NCBI RefSeq assembly: GCF_030656345.1
Contig: NZ_JAUSNR010000002.1
Span: forward strand, 62,001 to 126,000
Length of the DNA: 64,000 nt
Direction: 5' to 3'
From: Pseudotabrizicola sp.
GTDB lineage: Bacteria > Pseudomonadota > Alphaproteobacteria > Rhodobacterales > Rhodobacteraceae
A program made the position numbers and the translations under genes. This document shows, piece by piece, positions 42,856-52,365 of the stretch. Below the pieces are notes generated by a model. It saw nothing but the letters and a program-made list of their open reading frames with translations, did no database searches and was not told the origin of the DNA. Numbering within the stretch: the first letter of the stretch is position 1; the number at the start of each line of letters is the position of its first letter.

Positions 42856-43205
42856 GGCGTTCTGTGTCCCGTGGGCTTTTGTGCAGAATAGCGAAGGACA
42901 GTCGCTTTTGATTGATCTGGATCAATTCACAAGACGATCCTGAGTGATTTACTCGCCTTAGGCGAAGGGCAGGGGGGACAAACCATCAAAAAGACCATGT
43001 TTGCGACTGGCTTCCCGGAACGGTCTGATCCGGGCGTTCAGGCGCGCGGTCAACCGCACTCCGGGCGAAGGTTCTGGTCAGCGTCGGCCGCCAGACCCTG
43101 AAAGACGCAGATTGTAACGTCCTCGTCCTTCCGGACGAAGCCGCATGTTTGATGCAGTACCACCCGCAGGAATTCTGCACCGCACCTGTCAAAGGAGACT
43201 AAACC
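42856..43205. other. Divergent regulatory region with FNR box
   Basis: The 350-bp region separates the leftward HTH gene from the rightward Usp gene. It contains the FNR box at 42912-42925. A 57-codon open stretch without ATG (43029-43202, ending Q-Y-H-P-Q-E-F-C) runs up to the Usp gene and may be a gene remnant; I do not annotate it as coding. Confidence 0.6.
42912..42925. promoter_or_regulatory. FNR/Anr/FnrL box
   Basis: TTGATCTGGATCAA is a perfect match to TTGAT-N4-ATCAA. Its centre is about 63 bp upstream of the leftward HTH-gene ATG and 287 bp from the rightward Usp ATG. The distance favours activation of the leftward series (HTH, antiporter, SDR, ATPase) at low oxygen. Confidence 0.85.
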
Positions 43206-44042
43206 ATGCCGGATCGCATTGCCTACATCCCCCTGAATACCTATCCGCAAGCGGCCTCCGACGCTGCAGTCCTGCGCGCGATCAGCTTTGCAGGCGCGCT
43301 CGGATGCAAGGTGCATGTCTCGACGTTCGCGGCGAAGTTTCCGCCGGTTCCGTCGCCGGTCGGGGGGTACCTCATCAACGTCGAGGCTCTTTCGCGCGCA
43401 GCAGAGGCGCGCAGTGAAGCAGAGTGCAAACGTCTGCAAACCCTTGTCGGGACCGCTGGCGGGTCAGGTGCCGGGGTTTCCGTCACCAGTCATGACGTCG
43501 TGGCGGGTGAAGCGCTGACATTGGCTGTGACGGAATCGCGCTACTTCGATCTGTCATTGGTAATTTGGTCGGCCGAAGCGGTTGCGACGCAGGACATGGC
43601 ACAAGGCCTGATCTTCGGCTCAGGCCTTCCCGTGATCCTTGTTCCCCCAACGGGCCCAATGGACGTCGTCGATCACATTGCCATTGCTTGGGATGAAAGC
43701 CGTGTTGCCGCGCGCGCTCTTGGCGATGCCTTGCGGATCTTGCGGCCAGGGGGAAGGGTCTCTGTCCTGACGGTGCAGGATGAAAAGGCGCTGAACGGGA
43801 CCGGACTTGCGCAGACCCTTGCATCGGCCCTTGTTTTGCGAGGCTACGATGCAAAAGCGGTCGATCTGACACTGGACGGAAAAAGCATCGCAACCGCCCT
43901 TCAGGATGCGGCGCTTGCCGAGGGCGCACAGCTTTTGGCGATGGGCGGCTTTGGCCATTCCCGCCTTCGCGACTTTATTCTTGGCGGCGCTACGAAGGGT
44001 ATTTTGGGCGATTTGCGCATTGCCAGTCTGCTGGCGCATTAG
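43206..44042 (+). CDS. Universal stress protein with two Usp domains
   Basis: The 278-residue protein is about twice a single UspA domain. The second half (residues about 150-278) has I-A-I-A-W-D-E-S-R and the ATP-loop G-G-F-G-H-S-R-L-R-D-F-I-L-G-G-A-T-K-G; the first half keeps the fold but has a weaker motif. AAGGAG precedes the ATG at 43206. It lies downstream of the FNR box, divergent from the HTH-antiporter series. Confidence 0.85.
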   Translation: MPDRIAYIPLNTYPQAASDAAVLRAISFAGALGCKVHVSTFAAKFPPVPSPVGGYLINVEALSRAAEARSEAECKRLQTLVGTAGGSGAGVSVTSHDVVAGEALTLAVTESRYFDLSLVIWSAEAVATQDMAQGLIFGSGLPVILVPPTGPMDVVDHIAIAWDESRVAARALGDALRILRPGGRVSVLTVQDEKALNGTGLAQTLASALVLRGYDAKAVDLTLDGKSIATALQDAALAEGAQLLAMGGFGHSRLRDFILGGATKGILGDLRIASLLAH

Positions 44043-44439
44043 GGTTCAATGTACACTGAAAGGGCGTGCTGGTGCCGCGCCAGACGTTTCGGTTGCGGCG
44101 CAGAACGACGCTTTTCCGGCTGACCGATCAGGTCGGCACCTGCGAGGTTGCGCTGCGCCCCTCCATGACTTGATACGAGCGCATTTCCTTGGTGCCGAAC
44201 GATTGGGCCGCAACACCTACACGCACCGGCCTGCATCAGTGACCCGATCCTCGACTTGCCCGGACAATCCGTGTGGTTCGACTCTGACATTCCAAGCCAT
44301 CGCCACACACCATCTGCTCACAGTCAGGACGGCAAGATGCTTCCGCCCACGCGCATGTCTTGTGCCCGTAGGCCAAGCCGTTATGACAACAGGGCAGTCC
44401 CGCTGACGCCAGACTGCGCGAAACGGCGGAGATCCGGTC
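44043..44439. other. Intergenic region with IS66 remnant
   Basis: The 397-bp gap between the Usp and ClC genes holds a short, frameshifted IS66-type transposase fragment (44119-44206). I see no other gene and no strong terminator. Confidence 0.55.
44119..44206 (+). pseudogene. IS66-type transposase (TnpC) fragment
   Basis: Two adjacent frames give L-T-D-Q-V-G-T-C-E-V-A-L-R-P, then, after a one-base shift, P-L-H-D-L-I-R-A-H-F-L-G-A-E-R-L. This order matches the IS66 TnpC segment T-D-x-V-G...A-L-x-P-L-x-D-x-I-R-A-H...A-E-R-L. Nothing before or after it can be aligned, so it is a tiny relic. Confidence 0.6.
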
Positions 44440-45804
44440 ATGCACGATCACAGCTTTTTGCAGCGGCAATGGCGCAAGGTATTGCGTCTGGCCTTCTGGC
44501 TGGCGGTTCTGGTCCCACTGTCGGTGGGGATCGGCTCGGCTGTCGCGTTGTTTTTGTGGTCGCTGGAGCGGGCCACGCAGGCGCGCTTTGATCTGCCATG
44601 GCTGATCTGGCTGATGCCGGTGGCAGGCTTTGCGATGGTCTGGGCCTACCAGAAGTTTGGCGGCGCATCGACTGGCGGCAACAATCTCATTGTGGATGAA
44701 ATCCATCAGCCCGGCGGCGGCGTGCCGTTGCGCATGGCACCGTTCATTCTGGTCTCGACCGTGCTGACCCATCTGGTCGGAGGCTCGGCGGGGCGTGAGG
44801 GCACTGCTGTGCAGATCGGTGGGGCGCTGGCGGGTGGTCTGGGGCGGCGGTTTGATCTGGATGCGCCGTCGATGCGCATCCTGCTGATCTGCGGCATCGC
44901 GGCAGGGTTCGGCGCGGTGTTTGGCACCCCGCTGGCCGGCGCAATCTTTGCGCTCGAGGTGCTGATGATCGGGCGCATCCAATATGACGCCCTGCTGCCT
45001 GCGCTGCTGGCGGCGCTGGTGGGTCACTGGACGGTGCTGGCCTGGGGCGTGGGCCATGTGCATTACGAGATCAGCTTCATCCCCAGCGACGTCACCGGCT
45101 GGTTTGGTGTGGATATCGTGCTGTTTGCCAAGGTCGCCGTAGCCGGGCTGATCTTTGGCCTGTGCGCCCGCGCCTTTGCCGAAACGTCGCACGGGCTGGC
45201 GGCGCTGTGGGCGCGCTTTGTCCCCTATGCGCCATTGCGCCCGGTCATCGCCTCGGGGCTGATCATCGGGCTGGTCTACCTGCTCGACACCCGCGCCTAT
45301 CTGGGCCTTGGGGTCTGGAGCGCGATTCCCGGCGATCCGACGCTGATCGGGTTTCTGCAGCCGGATCAGACCGACCACACCAGCTGGTTCTGGAAGTTCC
45401 TGTTCACCGTGATCACCTTGTCAGCCGGGTTCAAGGGGGGGGAGGTGACACCTTTGTTCTTCATCGGGGCGGCCCTTGGCGTGGCGCTTGGGTCGCTGAT
45501 GGGGGTGCCGACCGACCTGATGGCCGCCATCGGTTTCGTCGCGGTGTTTGCCGGGGCCACCAACACGCCGCTGGCCTGCGTGATCATGGGGATCGAACTG
45601 TTCGGCGCAACCCATGCTGTGTCGTTGGCCATCGGCTGTTTCATGGCCTATGCCGCCTCGGGCCATGCATCGATTTACGGCGCGCAACGGATCGCGGTGG
45701 CCAAGACGCGTGTCGCCTGGCAGCCCGACCCCGCCGTGCCCCTGCACCAGTGGCGCAAATTGCGCCGGTCGAAAGCAAAAGGGCGAAAGCCCGCCGACGA
45801 CTGA
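44440..45804 (+). CDS. ClC-family voltage-gated chloride channel/antiporter
   Basis: The 454-residue membrane protein belongs to the ClC family: G-S-A-G-R-E-G-T near residues 109-116 (canonical G-x-x-G-R-E-G-P, with Pro replaced by Thr), [10 protein letters not shown] near residue 163, and G-G-E-V-T-P near residue 335 where classic members have G-x-F-x-P. These deviations place it in the EriC-like subgroup with variable selectivity (fluoride, nitrate or chloride). There is no C-terminal CBS domain. The basic tail (R-R-S-K-A-K-G-R-K) is cytoplasmic. Confidence 0.85.
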   Translation: MHDHSFLQRQWRKVLRLAFWLAVLVPLSVGIGSAVALFLWSLERATQARFDLPWLIWLMPVAGFAMVWAYQKFGGASTGGNNLIVDEIHQPGGGVPLRMAPFILVSTVLTHLVGGSAGREGTAVQIGGALAGGLGRRFDLDAPSMRILLICGIAAGFGAVFGTPLAGAIFALEVLMIGRIQYDALLPALLAALVGHWTVLAWGVGHVHYEISFIPSDVTGWFGVDIVLFAKVAVAGLIFGLCARAFAETSHGLAALWARFVPYAPLRPVIASGLIIGLVYLLDTRAYLGLGVWSAIPGDPTLIGFLQPDQTDHTSWFWKFLFTVITLSAGFKGGEVTPLFFIGAALGVALGSLMGVPTDLMAAIGFVAVFAGATNTPLACVIMGIELFGATHAVSLAIGCFMAYAASGHASIYGAQRIAVAKTRVAWQPDPAVPLHQWRKLRRSKAKGRKPADD

Positions 45805-45953
45805 TCAGGCGACACAACAGGGCGGGTTGCACGACCCCTTATGCCTTCTGCGCAGGCCGTGGGGGCGTCATGCCAAGGGTCTTCCTGTCATTGGCTGCCG
45901 CATCAGGGCGCATTGCCGGTTTTGATCGCCGCAATGACCATCCCTGACCGCGT

Positions 45954-46988
45954 TCAGCCGATGGTGCGGCGCAGCACGTCCAGCCAGTTTCCCCAACACA
46001 GCCGCGCAATCAGATCCGTACCATAGCCTGCCTTTTCCATTGCATGGCCAAGCGCGGGCAGGCCTGCCGCTGACCCCATGAAGTGCGGGATCATCGTGCC
46101 GTCGAAATCCGACCCCAGCGCCACGCCGCCCTCGCCCAGTCGGGCGATCAGATGGTCGATGTGGCGCAGCATCACCTCGGGGCCGGTGTCGGCGTTCTTC
46201 ACGCCATCCGTGCGGAGAAAGGCCACTCCGAAGTTCAGCCCCACCAGCCCCTTGCTTTCGGCAATCGCGTCAAGCTGACGATCCGTCAGGTTGCGGGTGG
46301 CGGGTGTCAGCGTATGTGCGCCGGAATGGGTGGCAACCATCGGCGCATCGGTCAGCTTTGCCACATCCCAGAACCCCGCCTCGTTCAGGTGGCTGAGGTC
46401 GAACAGGATGCGCAGGCGGTTACAGGCGGAAAGCAACTGCCGCCCCGCCGCTGTCAGCCCCGGCCCGGTATCGGGCGAGGCCGGAAAGTTGAAGGGAACG
46501 CCATGGCCAAAGATGTTGTCACGGCTCCAGACCGGGCCGAGGGAGCGCAGGCCTGCGGAGTGGTACAGGTACAATTCGTCCAGATCAGGGCCGATCCCCT
46601 CACAGCCTTCGATATGCAGCAGGGCGGCGATTGCGCCGGCCGCCTGCGCGGACTCGATCTCGGCAACACTCCGGCACAGGCGGATGGCATCGGGCCGGTC
46701 TGCGGACATGCGGTGCAGGATCGCGGCCTGTTCCAGCGTCACCTGCCGCGCCATCGTGGTGTCGACGGGTTCAAACGCACGGCAGGTTGCCATCGGGTCG
46801 GGGGCCGTCGCCGGATCGCCCGGAACCCAGACCGCGAAAAAACCGCCCGCAAAGCCACCTGCGCAGCACTTTGCCAGATCGACGTCGCCGTCTGTCCCAT
46901 TGAAAAACGCGGCCCCCGTGCGGTCGCCAGCCGCCCAGAGTTTACTCAACAGGTCATTGTGGCCATCGAAAACCGGGCGCATCGGCAT
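45954..46988 (-). CDS. Membrane-dipeptidase-type (peptidase M19) hydrolase, copy 1
   Basis: The 344-residue protein resembles renal dipeptidase/M19 zinc hydrolases: F-D-G-H-N-D near residues 7-12 (first metal His and Asp), the acidic E-G-C-E-G near residue 128, L-S-H-L-N near residue 200, T-H-S-G-A-H near residue 220 and G-S-D-F-D-G near residue 285. ATG at 46988 follows AAGGAGAGA. It is divergent from the Dpp-type operon at 47122 and presumably cleaves the imported dipeptides. There is no signal peptide. Confidence 0.9.
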   Translation of the reverse strand: MPMRPVFDGHNDLLSKLWAAGDRTGAAFFNGTDGDVDLAKCCAGGFAGGFFAVWVPGDPATAPDPMATCRAFEPVDTTMARQVTLEQAAILHRMSADRPDAIRLCRSVAEIESAQAAGAIAALLHIEGCEGIGPDLDELYLYHSAGLRSLGPVWSRDNIFGHGVPFNFPASPDTGPGLTAAGRQLLSACNRLRILFDLSHLNEAGFWDVAKLTDAPMVATHSGAHTLTPATRNLTDRQLDAIAESKGLVGLNFGVAFLRTDGVKNADTGPEVMLRHIDHLIARLGEGGVALGSDFDGTMIPHFMGSAAGLPALGHAMEKAGYGTDLIARLCWGNWLDVLRRTIG

Positions 46989-47121
46989 GGGTCTCTCCTT
47001 CTTTGTGACAGCGTTAAGACTCGCCTTGACAGGGGGGCACAAAAATTGCCCAGTTGGTCAAAGTTGCGTCTGCCCGGTCCGGGTATAGACGCATACCAAC
47101 AAGAGAGACAGGGAGTCTTCC

Positions 47122-48726
47122 ATGAAGCTTGACCTTACCCTTCGCCGTGCCGGTGCATTTGCGCTGGCGTCTTTTCTGGCCGGGACCGCCCCTGCCGCGC
47201 TGATGGCGCAAACCCCCGCCGATACGCTGGTGATCGCGGATGCGATCGACGACATCGTGTCCATCGACCCGCATGAAGCGTTCGAGTTTTCCGGCACCGA
47301 TCTGGTAAACAACACCTATGACACGCTGGTAGAACTGGACCCGACGCAACCGGGTGACCTCGTCCCCGGGCTGGCCGAAAGCTGGGACGTGGCCGAAGAT
47401 GGCGTGACCTACACCTTCAAGATGCGCCCCGGCGTCACCTTTGCTTCGGGGAATCCAGTGCGGGCCGAGGATGCGGCATTTTCCCTGCAGCGTGTGGTCA
47501 AACTGAACAAGACCCCGGCCTTCATCCTGACCCAGTTCGGCTTTACGCCTGAAAATGTCGAGGAAATGATCACCTTTGACGGTGACACGGTCACGATGAA
47601 AACCGACCAGCCCTATGCGCCCAGCTTTGTCTACAACTGCCTGACCGCTGCCGTCGGGTCGATTGTCGACAAGGAAACCGTCATGGCCAACGAGGCCAAT
47701 GGCGACATGGGCAATGAATGGCTGAAGTCGAACACGGCGGGGACGGGGGCCTATGTGCTGCTCTCGTACAAACCATCCGACAGCTATATCCTTGAGGCGC
47801 GGGAAGGCCATTGGCGTGGCGATGCCAAGCTCAAGCGCGTGTTCATGCGTCATATCCCCGAGGGCGCGACCAACCGCCTGCTGCTGGAGCGTGGTGATAT
47901 CGACGTCAGCCGCGAAGTGACTTCGGTCGACATCGAAGGCATGGAGGGCAATGCCGATATCCGCGTGGAAACCGACCTTGCAGGCTATATCTACTATATC
48001 TCCGCCAACCAGAAGAACGAAGCACTGGCCAATCCCAAGGTGTTGGAGGCGATGCGCTGGGCCATCGACTACCAGGGCATGACTGAAAGCTTCCTCAAGA
48101 ACGAACAGACCGTGCATCAGGCCTTCCTGCCGCTCGGCTATCTGGGTTCGATCGACGAAACGCCCTATTCGCTGGATATTGAAAAGGCCAAGGCGCTGCT
48201 GGCGGAATCCGGGGTAGACCTGCCCCTGAACATCAAGATGTCGGTGCGCAACAGCCAGAACCGCACCGATATGGCGCAGTCGGTGCAGAACACTTTTGCA
48301 CAGGCCGGGATCAACCTGACACTTTCCATCGGTGAGGGCGCGGAAGTGCTGGGCGAATATCGCGCCCGCCAGCATGACCTGACGCTGCAAAGCTGGGGGC
48401 CAGATTATCCTGACCCGCATACCAACGCATCGACCTTCGTGATCAACGGCGACAATTCGGATGAGGCACAGCTGACCGGCAGTCTTGCCTGGCGCAACGC
48501 ATATGATCCGGGCGAGCTGATGACCATGACGGAAGCGGCCGTGATCGAACGCGATACCGACAAGCGCCGCGAAATGTATGAGGAAATTCAGCGGGTACAC
48601 CGCGATACCTCGCCGTTCATCACCATGTTCCAGGAAAACAACCGCACCGCGATGCGCTCCAACGTCAAAAACTTCTACACTGGCGGCACCGTGGACTCGG
48701 TGACCTACTGGCTGGTCGAAAAGTAA
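47122..48726 (+). CDS. ABC substrate-binding protein, family 5 (dipeptide-type)
   Basis: The 534-residue binding protein has a signal peptide (first about 30 residues, ending A-L-M-A-Q). Segments such as L-A-E-S-W-D-V and A-I-D-Y-Q-G-M match DppA/OppA-like family 5. It is followed by permease, permease and two ATPase genes, and flanked by two M19 dipeptidases, so a dipeptide substrate is likely. A hairpin after its stop would give higher expression than the downstream membrane genes. Confidence 0.9.
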   Translation: MKLDLTLRRAGAFALASFLAGTAPAALMAQTPADTLVIADAIDDIVSIDPHEAFEFSGTDLVNNTYDTLVELDPTQPGDLVPGLAESWDVAEDGVTYTFKMRPGVTFASGNPVRAEDAAFSLQRVVKLNKTPAFILTQFGFTPENVEEMITFDGDTVTMKTDQPYAPSFVYNCLTAAVGSIVDKETVMANEANGDMGNEWLKSNTAGTGAYVLLSYKPSDSYILEAREGHWRGDAKLKRVFMRHIPEGATNRLLLERGDIDVSREVTSVDIEGMEGNADIRVETDLAGYIYYISANQKNEALANPKVLEAMRWAIDYQGMTESFLKNEQTVHQAFLPLGYLGSIDETPYSLDIEKAKALLAESGVDLPLNIKMSVRNSQNRTDMAQSVQNTFAQAGINLTLSIGEGAEVLGEYRARQHDLTLQSWGPDYPDPHTNASTFVINGDNSDEAQLTGSLAWRNAYDPGELMTMTEAAVIERDTDKRREMYEEIQRVHRDTSPFITMFQENNRTAMRSNVKNFYTGGTVDSVTYWLVEK

Positions 48727-48734
48727 GGGTTGTT

Positions 48735-48762
48735 CGGCGGGCGGGGTCACTCTCGTCCGCCG
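48735..48762 (+). terminator. Intra-operon hairpin after the binding-protein gene
   Basis: CGGCGGGCG and CGTCCGCCG pair over 9 bp, with one G-T pair, around a 10-nt loop. It lies between the binding-protein gene and the first permease gene, a common place for a partial terminator or mRNA-stabilising hairpin. Confidence 0.45.
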
Positions 48763-48775
48763 ATGACTGCCGCGC

Positions 48776-49852
48776 ATGACCGCATCCCCCGACACTCCCG
48801 CCCCGCCCGCCGGTCGCTTGTCCGGTCTTCCCCGTGTGCTGCGCCTGATCGGCGGCACCGCGCTTTCGCTGGCGATCACCATTCTGGGCCTGCTGCTGGT
48901 GACCTTCATCATCGGGCGCGTGGTGCCCATCGACCCGGTTCTGGCCATCGTCGGCGAGCGCGCTACCACAGCGCAGTATGAGGCGACGCGGCTGGCGCTC
49001 GGCCTCGATGAACCGATGTGGAAGCAATTCGCGATCTATGTCAGCAATGCCGTGCAGGGCGATCTGGGCCAGTCGCTGCGCACCAAGCGCGAGGTGTCGG
49101 CCGATATCATCCGCTATTTCCCCGCAACGCTGGAACTGGCGACCATTGCCACGCTGTTTGGTGTGCTGGTCGGCGTGCCTGCGGGTGTCTTGGCCGCCAC
49201 CAGACCCGGCACATGGGTGGATCAGGTTGTGCGGATCGTGGGGCTGATGGGCTATTCGATGCCGGTGTTCTGGCTGGGGCTGCTGGCGCTGCTGGTGTTT
49301 TATGGCATTCTTGGCTGGGTCGGCGGGCCGGGGCGGCTTGATGCCGGGTTCTCGATGATGTTCGAACTGGATGTAAAACAGCGCACGGGCATGATCCTGA
49401 TCGACACCGCGCTGGCCGGTGAATGGCCGATGTTCCGCAACGCGGTCAGCCATATCATCCTGCCGTCTGCGGTGCTGGGCTATACCTCGATGGCCTATAT
49501 CAGCCGCATGACCCGCAGTTTCATGATGAATGAGCTTGGGCAGGAATACATCACCACTGCGCGGGTGAAGGGCATGCCCGAATGGCGGGTGGTCTGGGTG
49601 CATGCGCTGAAAAACGTGATGGTGCCGCTGATCACGGTGATTGCGCTGTCCTATGCCTATCTGCTGGAAGGGTCTGTGTTGACCGAGACAATCTTTGCCT
49701 GGCCGGGGCTGGGCAGCTATATCACCGATGCCCTGTTTGCCGCCGACATGCCTGCTGTTCTGGGCGGTACGGTGGTGGTGGGCGTGGTCTTCGTGACGCT
49801 GAACATGGCGTCAGATCTGTTGTACCGCCTTGTCGATCCGAGGGCGCGCTGA
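48776..49852 (+). CDS. ABC transporter permease, DppB type
   Basis: A 358-residue permease with a hydrophilic N-terminal tail of about 25 residues, six helices and the EAA-like loop T-A-R-V-K-G-M-P-E-W-R near residue 262. Its stop overlaps the next start (TGATG). It forms the membrane pore with the DppC-type product downstream. Confidence 0.9.
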   Translation: MTASPDTPAPPAGRLSGLPRVLRLIGGTALSLAITILGLLLVTFIIGRVVPIDPVLAIVGERATTAQYEATRLALGLDEPMWKQFAIYVSNAVQGDLGQSLRTKREVSADIIRYFPATLELATIATLFGVLVGVPAGVLAATRPGTWVDQVVRIVGLMGYSMPVFWLGLLALLVFYGILGWVGGPGRLDAGFSMMFELDVKQRTGMILIDTALAGEWPMFRNAVSHIILPSAVLGYTSMAYISRMTRSFMMNELGQEYITTARVKGMPEWRVVWVHALKNVMVPLITVIALSYAYLLEGSVLTETIFAWPGLGSYITDALFAADMPAVLGGTVVVGVVFVTLNMASDLLYRLVDPRAR

Positions 49853-50757
49853 TGGCCACAATGACCGAATGGCTGCGCGACCCCAGCCCCGCCTCGCGCA
49901 CGCAGGCGCGGCTGGGGCAAAGCTATCTTGCCTGGCTGCGGATGCGGCGCAATCCGCTGGCGATGGTGGGGCTTTTCATCATCCTTGTGCTGCTGTTCAT
50001 CGCGGCCTTTGCCCCTTGGGTTGCCACCCATGACCCGCTGGCGCAGAACCTGTCACAGCGTCTGCTGCCGCCCGGCACAGCGGGGCATTGGCTGGGCACC
50101 GATGATTTCGGACGCGATATCTGGAGCAGGATCGCCTACGGCTCGCGTATCACGCTGTATATTGTGACGTTGGTCGCGGTGACGGCCCCGGTGATCGGAC
50201 TGCTGATCGGCACGGTTGCGGGCTATTTCGGTGGCTGGGTCGATCAGGTGCTGATGCGGATCACCGATATTTTCCTCGCCTTCCCACGGCTGATCCTTGC
50301 GCTGGCACTGGTCGCCGTTCTGGGGCCGGGGATTGAAAACGCGGTTCTGGCCATCGCGCTGACAGCATGGCCACCCTATGCAAGGGTGGCGCGGGCCGAA
50401 ACGCTGACGGTGCGCACATCGGACTATATCGCCGCCGTGCGCCTGCAAGGGGCCGGGGCAGGGCGGATCATCTGGGGTCATGTGATGCCGATGTGCCTGC
50501 CGTCGGTGATCATCCGCGTCACGCTGGACATGGCTGGCGTGATCCTGATTGCCGCCGGTCTGGGCTTCCTTGGCCTTGGCGTGCAGCCACCGACCCCGGA
50601 ATGGGGCTTGATGATCTCATCCGGACGCAAGTTCCTGTTTGAACAGTGGTGGGTCGCGACGATGCCGGGGCTTGCGATCTTTATCGTGTCGCTGGGCTTC
50701 AACCTGTTGGGCGACGGGTTGCGCGATGTGCTGGACCCAAGGAGCAGCGGCAAATGA
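49852..50757 (+). CDS. ABC transporter permease, DppC type
   Basis: A 301-residue permease: the N-terminal cytoplasmic segment is followed by a first helix, then G-T-D-D-F-G-R-D-I-W-S-R, the DppC/OppC hallmark, and G-L-G-F-L-G-L-G-V near residue 245. The ATG at 49852 overlaps the DppB stop, and its own stop overlaps the next ATPase start. Confidence 0.9.
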   Translation: MATMTEWLRDPSPASRTQARLGQSYLAWLRMRRNPLAMVGLFIILVLLFIAAFAPWVATHDPLAQNLSQRLLPPGTAGHWLGTDDFGRDIWSRIAYGSRITLYIVTLVAVTAPVIGLLIGTVAGYFGGWVDQVLMRITDIFLAFPRLILALALVAVLGPGIENAVLAIALTAWPPYARVARAETLTVRTSDYIAAVRLQGAGAGRIIWGHVMPMCLPSVIIRVTLDMAGVILIAAGLGFLGLGVQPPTPEWGLMISSGRKFLFEQWWVATMPGLAIFIVSLGFNLLGDGLRDVLDPRSSGK

Positions 50758-51584
50758 CCTTGCTTTCGGTAAAAGACCTGCGCGTGACCTTCGACACCGA
50801 AGCCGGCCGCGTCGAGGCCGTGCGCGGCGTGTCCTTCAGCCTTGGCCGCGAACGGCTGGGCATTGTAGGCGAAAGCGGATCGGGAAAGACCATGACGGGC
50901 CGGTCCGTGCTGCGGCTGATCCGCCCGCCAGGCCGGATCGAGGCGACCGAGATGGTGTTTGACGGCACCGATCTGATGGCTGCTTCGGAACGCGAGATGC
51001 GCGCCCTGCGTGGCCAGCGGATCGCCATGGTGATGCAGGACCCGAAATATTCGCTCAATCCGGTGATGAAGGTCGGCGCGCAATTGACCGAAGGTCTGCG
51101 GCTGCGCGATGGCATGTCGGCCAAGGCGGCGCGCTTCAAAGCCATCGAGGCGCTGGAGGCCGTGCAGATCCGCGGGGCCGAGCGCGTGATGGAGGCCTAT
51201 CCGCACGAGTTGTCGGGCGGCATGGGTCAGCGCGTGATGATCGCGATGATGCTGATCCCCAACCCTGACCTGCTGATCGCGGATGAACCGACCTCGGCGC
51301 TGGATGTGACCGTGCAGGCCGAGGTGCTGACCATCCTTGACGGGCTGGTGCGCGACCGGGGCATGGGGCTGATATTTATCAGCCACGACCTGCGGCTGGT
51401 GGGGCGGTTCTGCGACCGGGTTCTGGTGATGTACAAGGGCCGGGTGGTCGAGGAGCTGGAGGCAAAGAACCTGATGCAGGCACAGCATCCCTATACAAGG
51501 GGTCTGCTGAACTGCCTGCCCCGTATCGGCGGCAGCCGGGCCCCGTTGCCGGGGCTGGACCGCGCTGCGGAATGGGCGGAGTAA
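50754..51584 (+). CDS. ABC ATP-binding protein, DppD type
   Basis: A 276-residue ATPase with Walker A G-E-S-G-S-G-K-T near residues 39-46, signature L-S-G-G-M-G-Q-R (Gly in place of Arg/Gln at the seventh position) and Walker [13 protein letters not shown]. Unlike many DppD proteins it lacks the C-terminal cysteine-rich oligo_HPY motif, so it is shorter than usual. Confidence 0.9.
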   Translation: MTLLSVKDLRVTFDTEAGRVEAVRGVSFSLGRERLGIVGESGSGKTMTGRSVLRLIRPPGRIEATEMVFDGTDLMAASEREMRALRGQRIAMVMQDPKYSLNPVMKVGAQLTEGLRLRDGMSAKAARFKAIEALEAVQIRGAERVMEAYPHELSGGMGQRVMIAMMLIPNPDLLIADEPTSALDVTVQAEVLTILDGLVRDRGMGLIFISHDLRLVGRFCDRVLVMYKGRVVEELEAKNLMQAQHPYTRGLLNCLPRIGGSRAPLPGLDRAAEWAE

Positions 51585-51588
51585 AGCG

Positions 51589-52347
51589 ATGGCACTGATC
51601 GAGGTTGAAAATCTGTCGGTCCATTACGGGATCAAGGGTCAGTTGGTGCGCGCTGTGGAAAGCGTCAGCCTGAGTGTGGACACGCGCGAAAGCTACGGGC
51701 TGGTGGGCGAAAGCGGCTCGGGCAAATCGACCATCCTGCGCGCCATCTGCGGGCTGGCACCCATGACGGCGGGCCAGATCCGCATCGGCGGGCAGACCTT
51801 GCCCACCCCGCGCGGCCGGGCCTTCAGCCGCCGGGTGCAGATGGTGTTTCAAGACCCCTATGCCAGCCTGCATCCGCGCCACACGCTGGACCGCACGCTG
51901 TCGGAACCGCTGGCGATTCATGGCATCGGCGGCAGTGATGCGCGGGTGGTCAAGGCGCTGGAAGATGTGGGATTGCCCGCCAACTTCCGCTTCCGCTATC
52001 CGCATCAGCTTTCCGGTGGCCAACGCCAGCGGGTGGCGATTGCCCGGGCGCTGATGCTGGAACCGGAGATCCTTTTGCTGGATGAACCGACCTCGGCGCT
52101 GGATGCCTCGGTGCAGTCCGAAACGCTGAACCTGTTGAACCGCTTGCGCGCCGAACGCGGGCTGACCTTTCTGATGGTCAGCCATGACCTTGCCGTGATC
52201 GACCATATGTGTGACCGCGTGCTGGTCATGCAGCATGGCCGCGCGGTCGAAGAGCTGACGCGCGACCAGCTTGCCGGTGCGCAGATGACCACGGATTATG
52301 CCCGCACGCTGTTTGATGCCAGTGCGGACCGGATGCTCGAGGCCTGA
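51589..52347 (+). CDS. ABC ATP-binding protein, DppF type
   Basis: A 252-residue ATPase with Walker [10 protein letters not shown] near residues 42-50, Q-loop F-Q-D-P-Y-A-S-L, signature L-S-G-G-Q-R-Q-R and Walker B L-L-L-D-E-P-T-S-A-L-D. Like its partner it ends without the cysteine motif. Four bases separate it from the DppD-type gene, and the second dipeptidase follows after 18 bp. Confidence 0.9.
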   Translation: MALIEVENLSVHYGIKGQLVRAVESVSLSVDTRESYGLVGESGSGKSTILRAICGLAPMTAGQIRIGGQTLPTPRGRAFSRRVQMVFQDPYASLHPRHTLDRTLSEPLAIHGIGGSDARVVKALEDVGLPANFRFRYPHQLSGGQRQRVAIARALMLEPEILLLDEPTSALDASVQSETLNLLNRLRAERGLTFLMVSHDLAVIDHMCDRVLVMQHGRAVEELTRDQLAGAQMTTDYARTLFDASADRMLEA

Positions 52348-52365
52348 GCGGGCCCCGGAAAGGAT

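Noticed and set aside
43029-43202. 57-codon open stretch ending just before the Usp gene
   Set aside because: It has no ATG or convincing alternative start, and I recognise no family; it may be a remnant, but there is not enough to call a gene.
47014-48969. 651-codon open frame on the minus strand
   Set aside because: It is antisense to the dipeptide-binding-protein gene, with no recognisable domain; the plus-strand protein is a clear family member.
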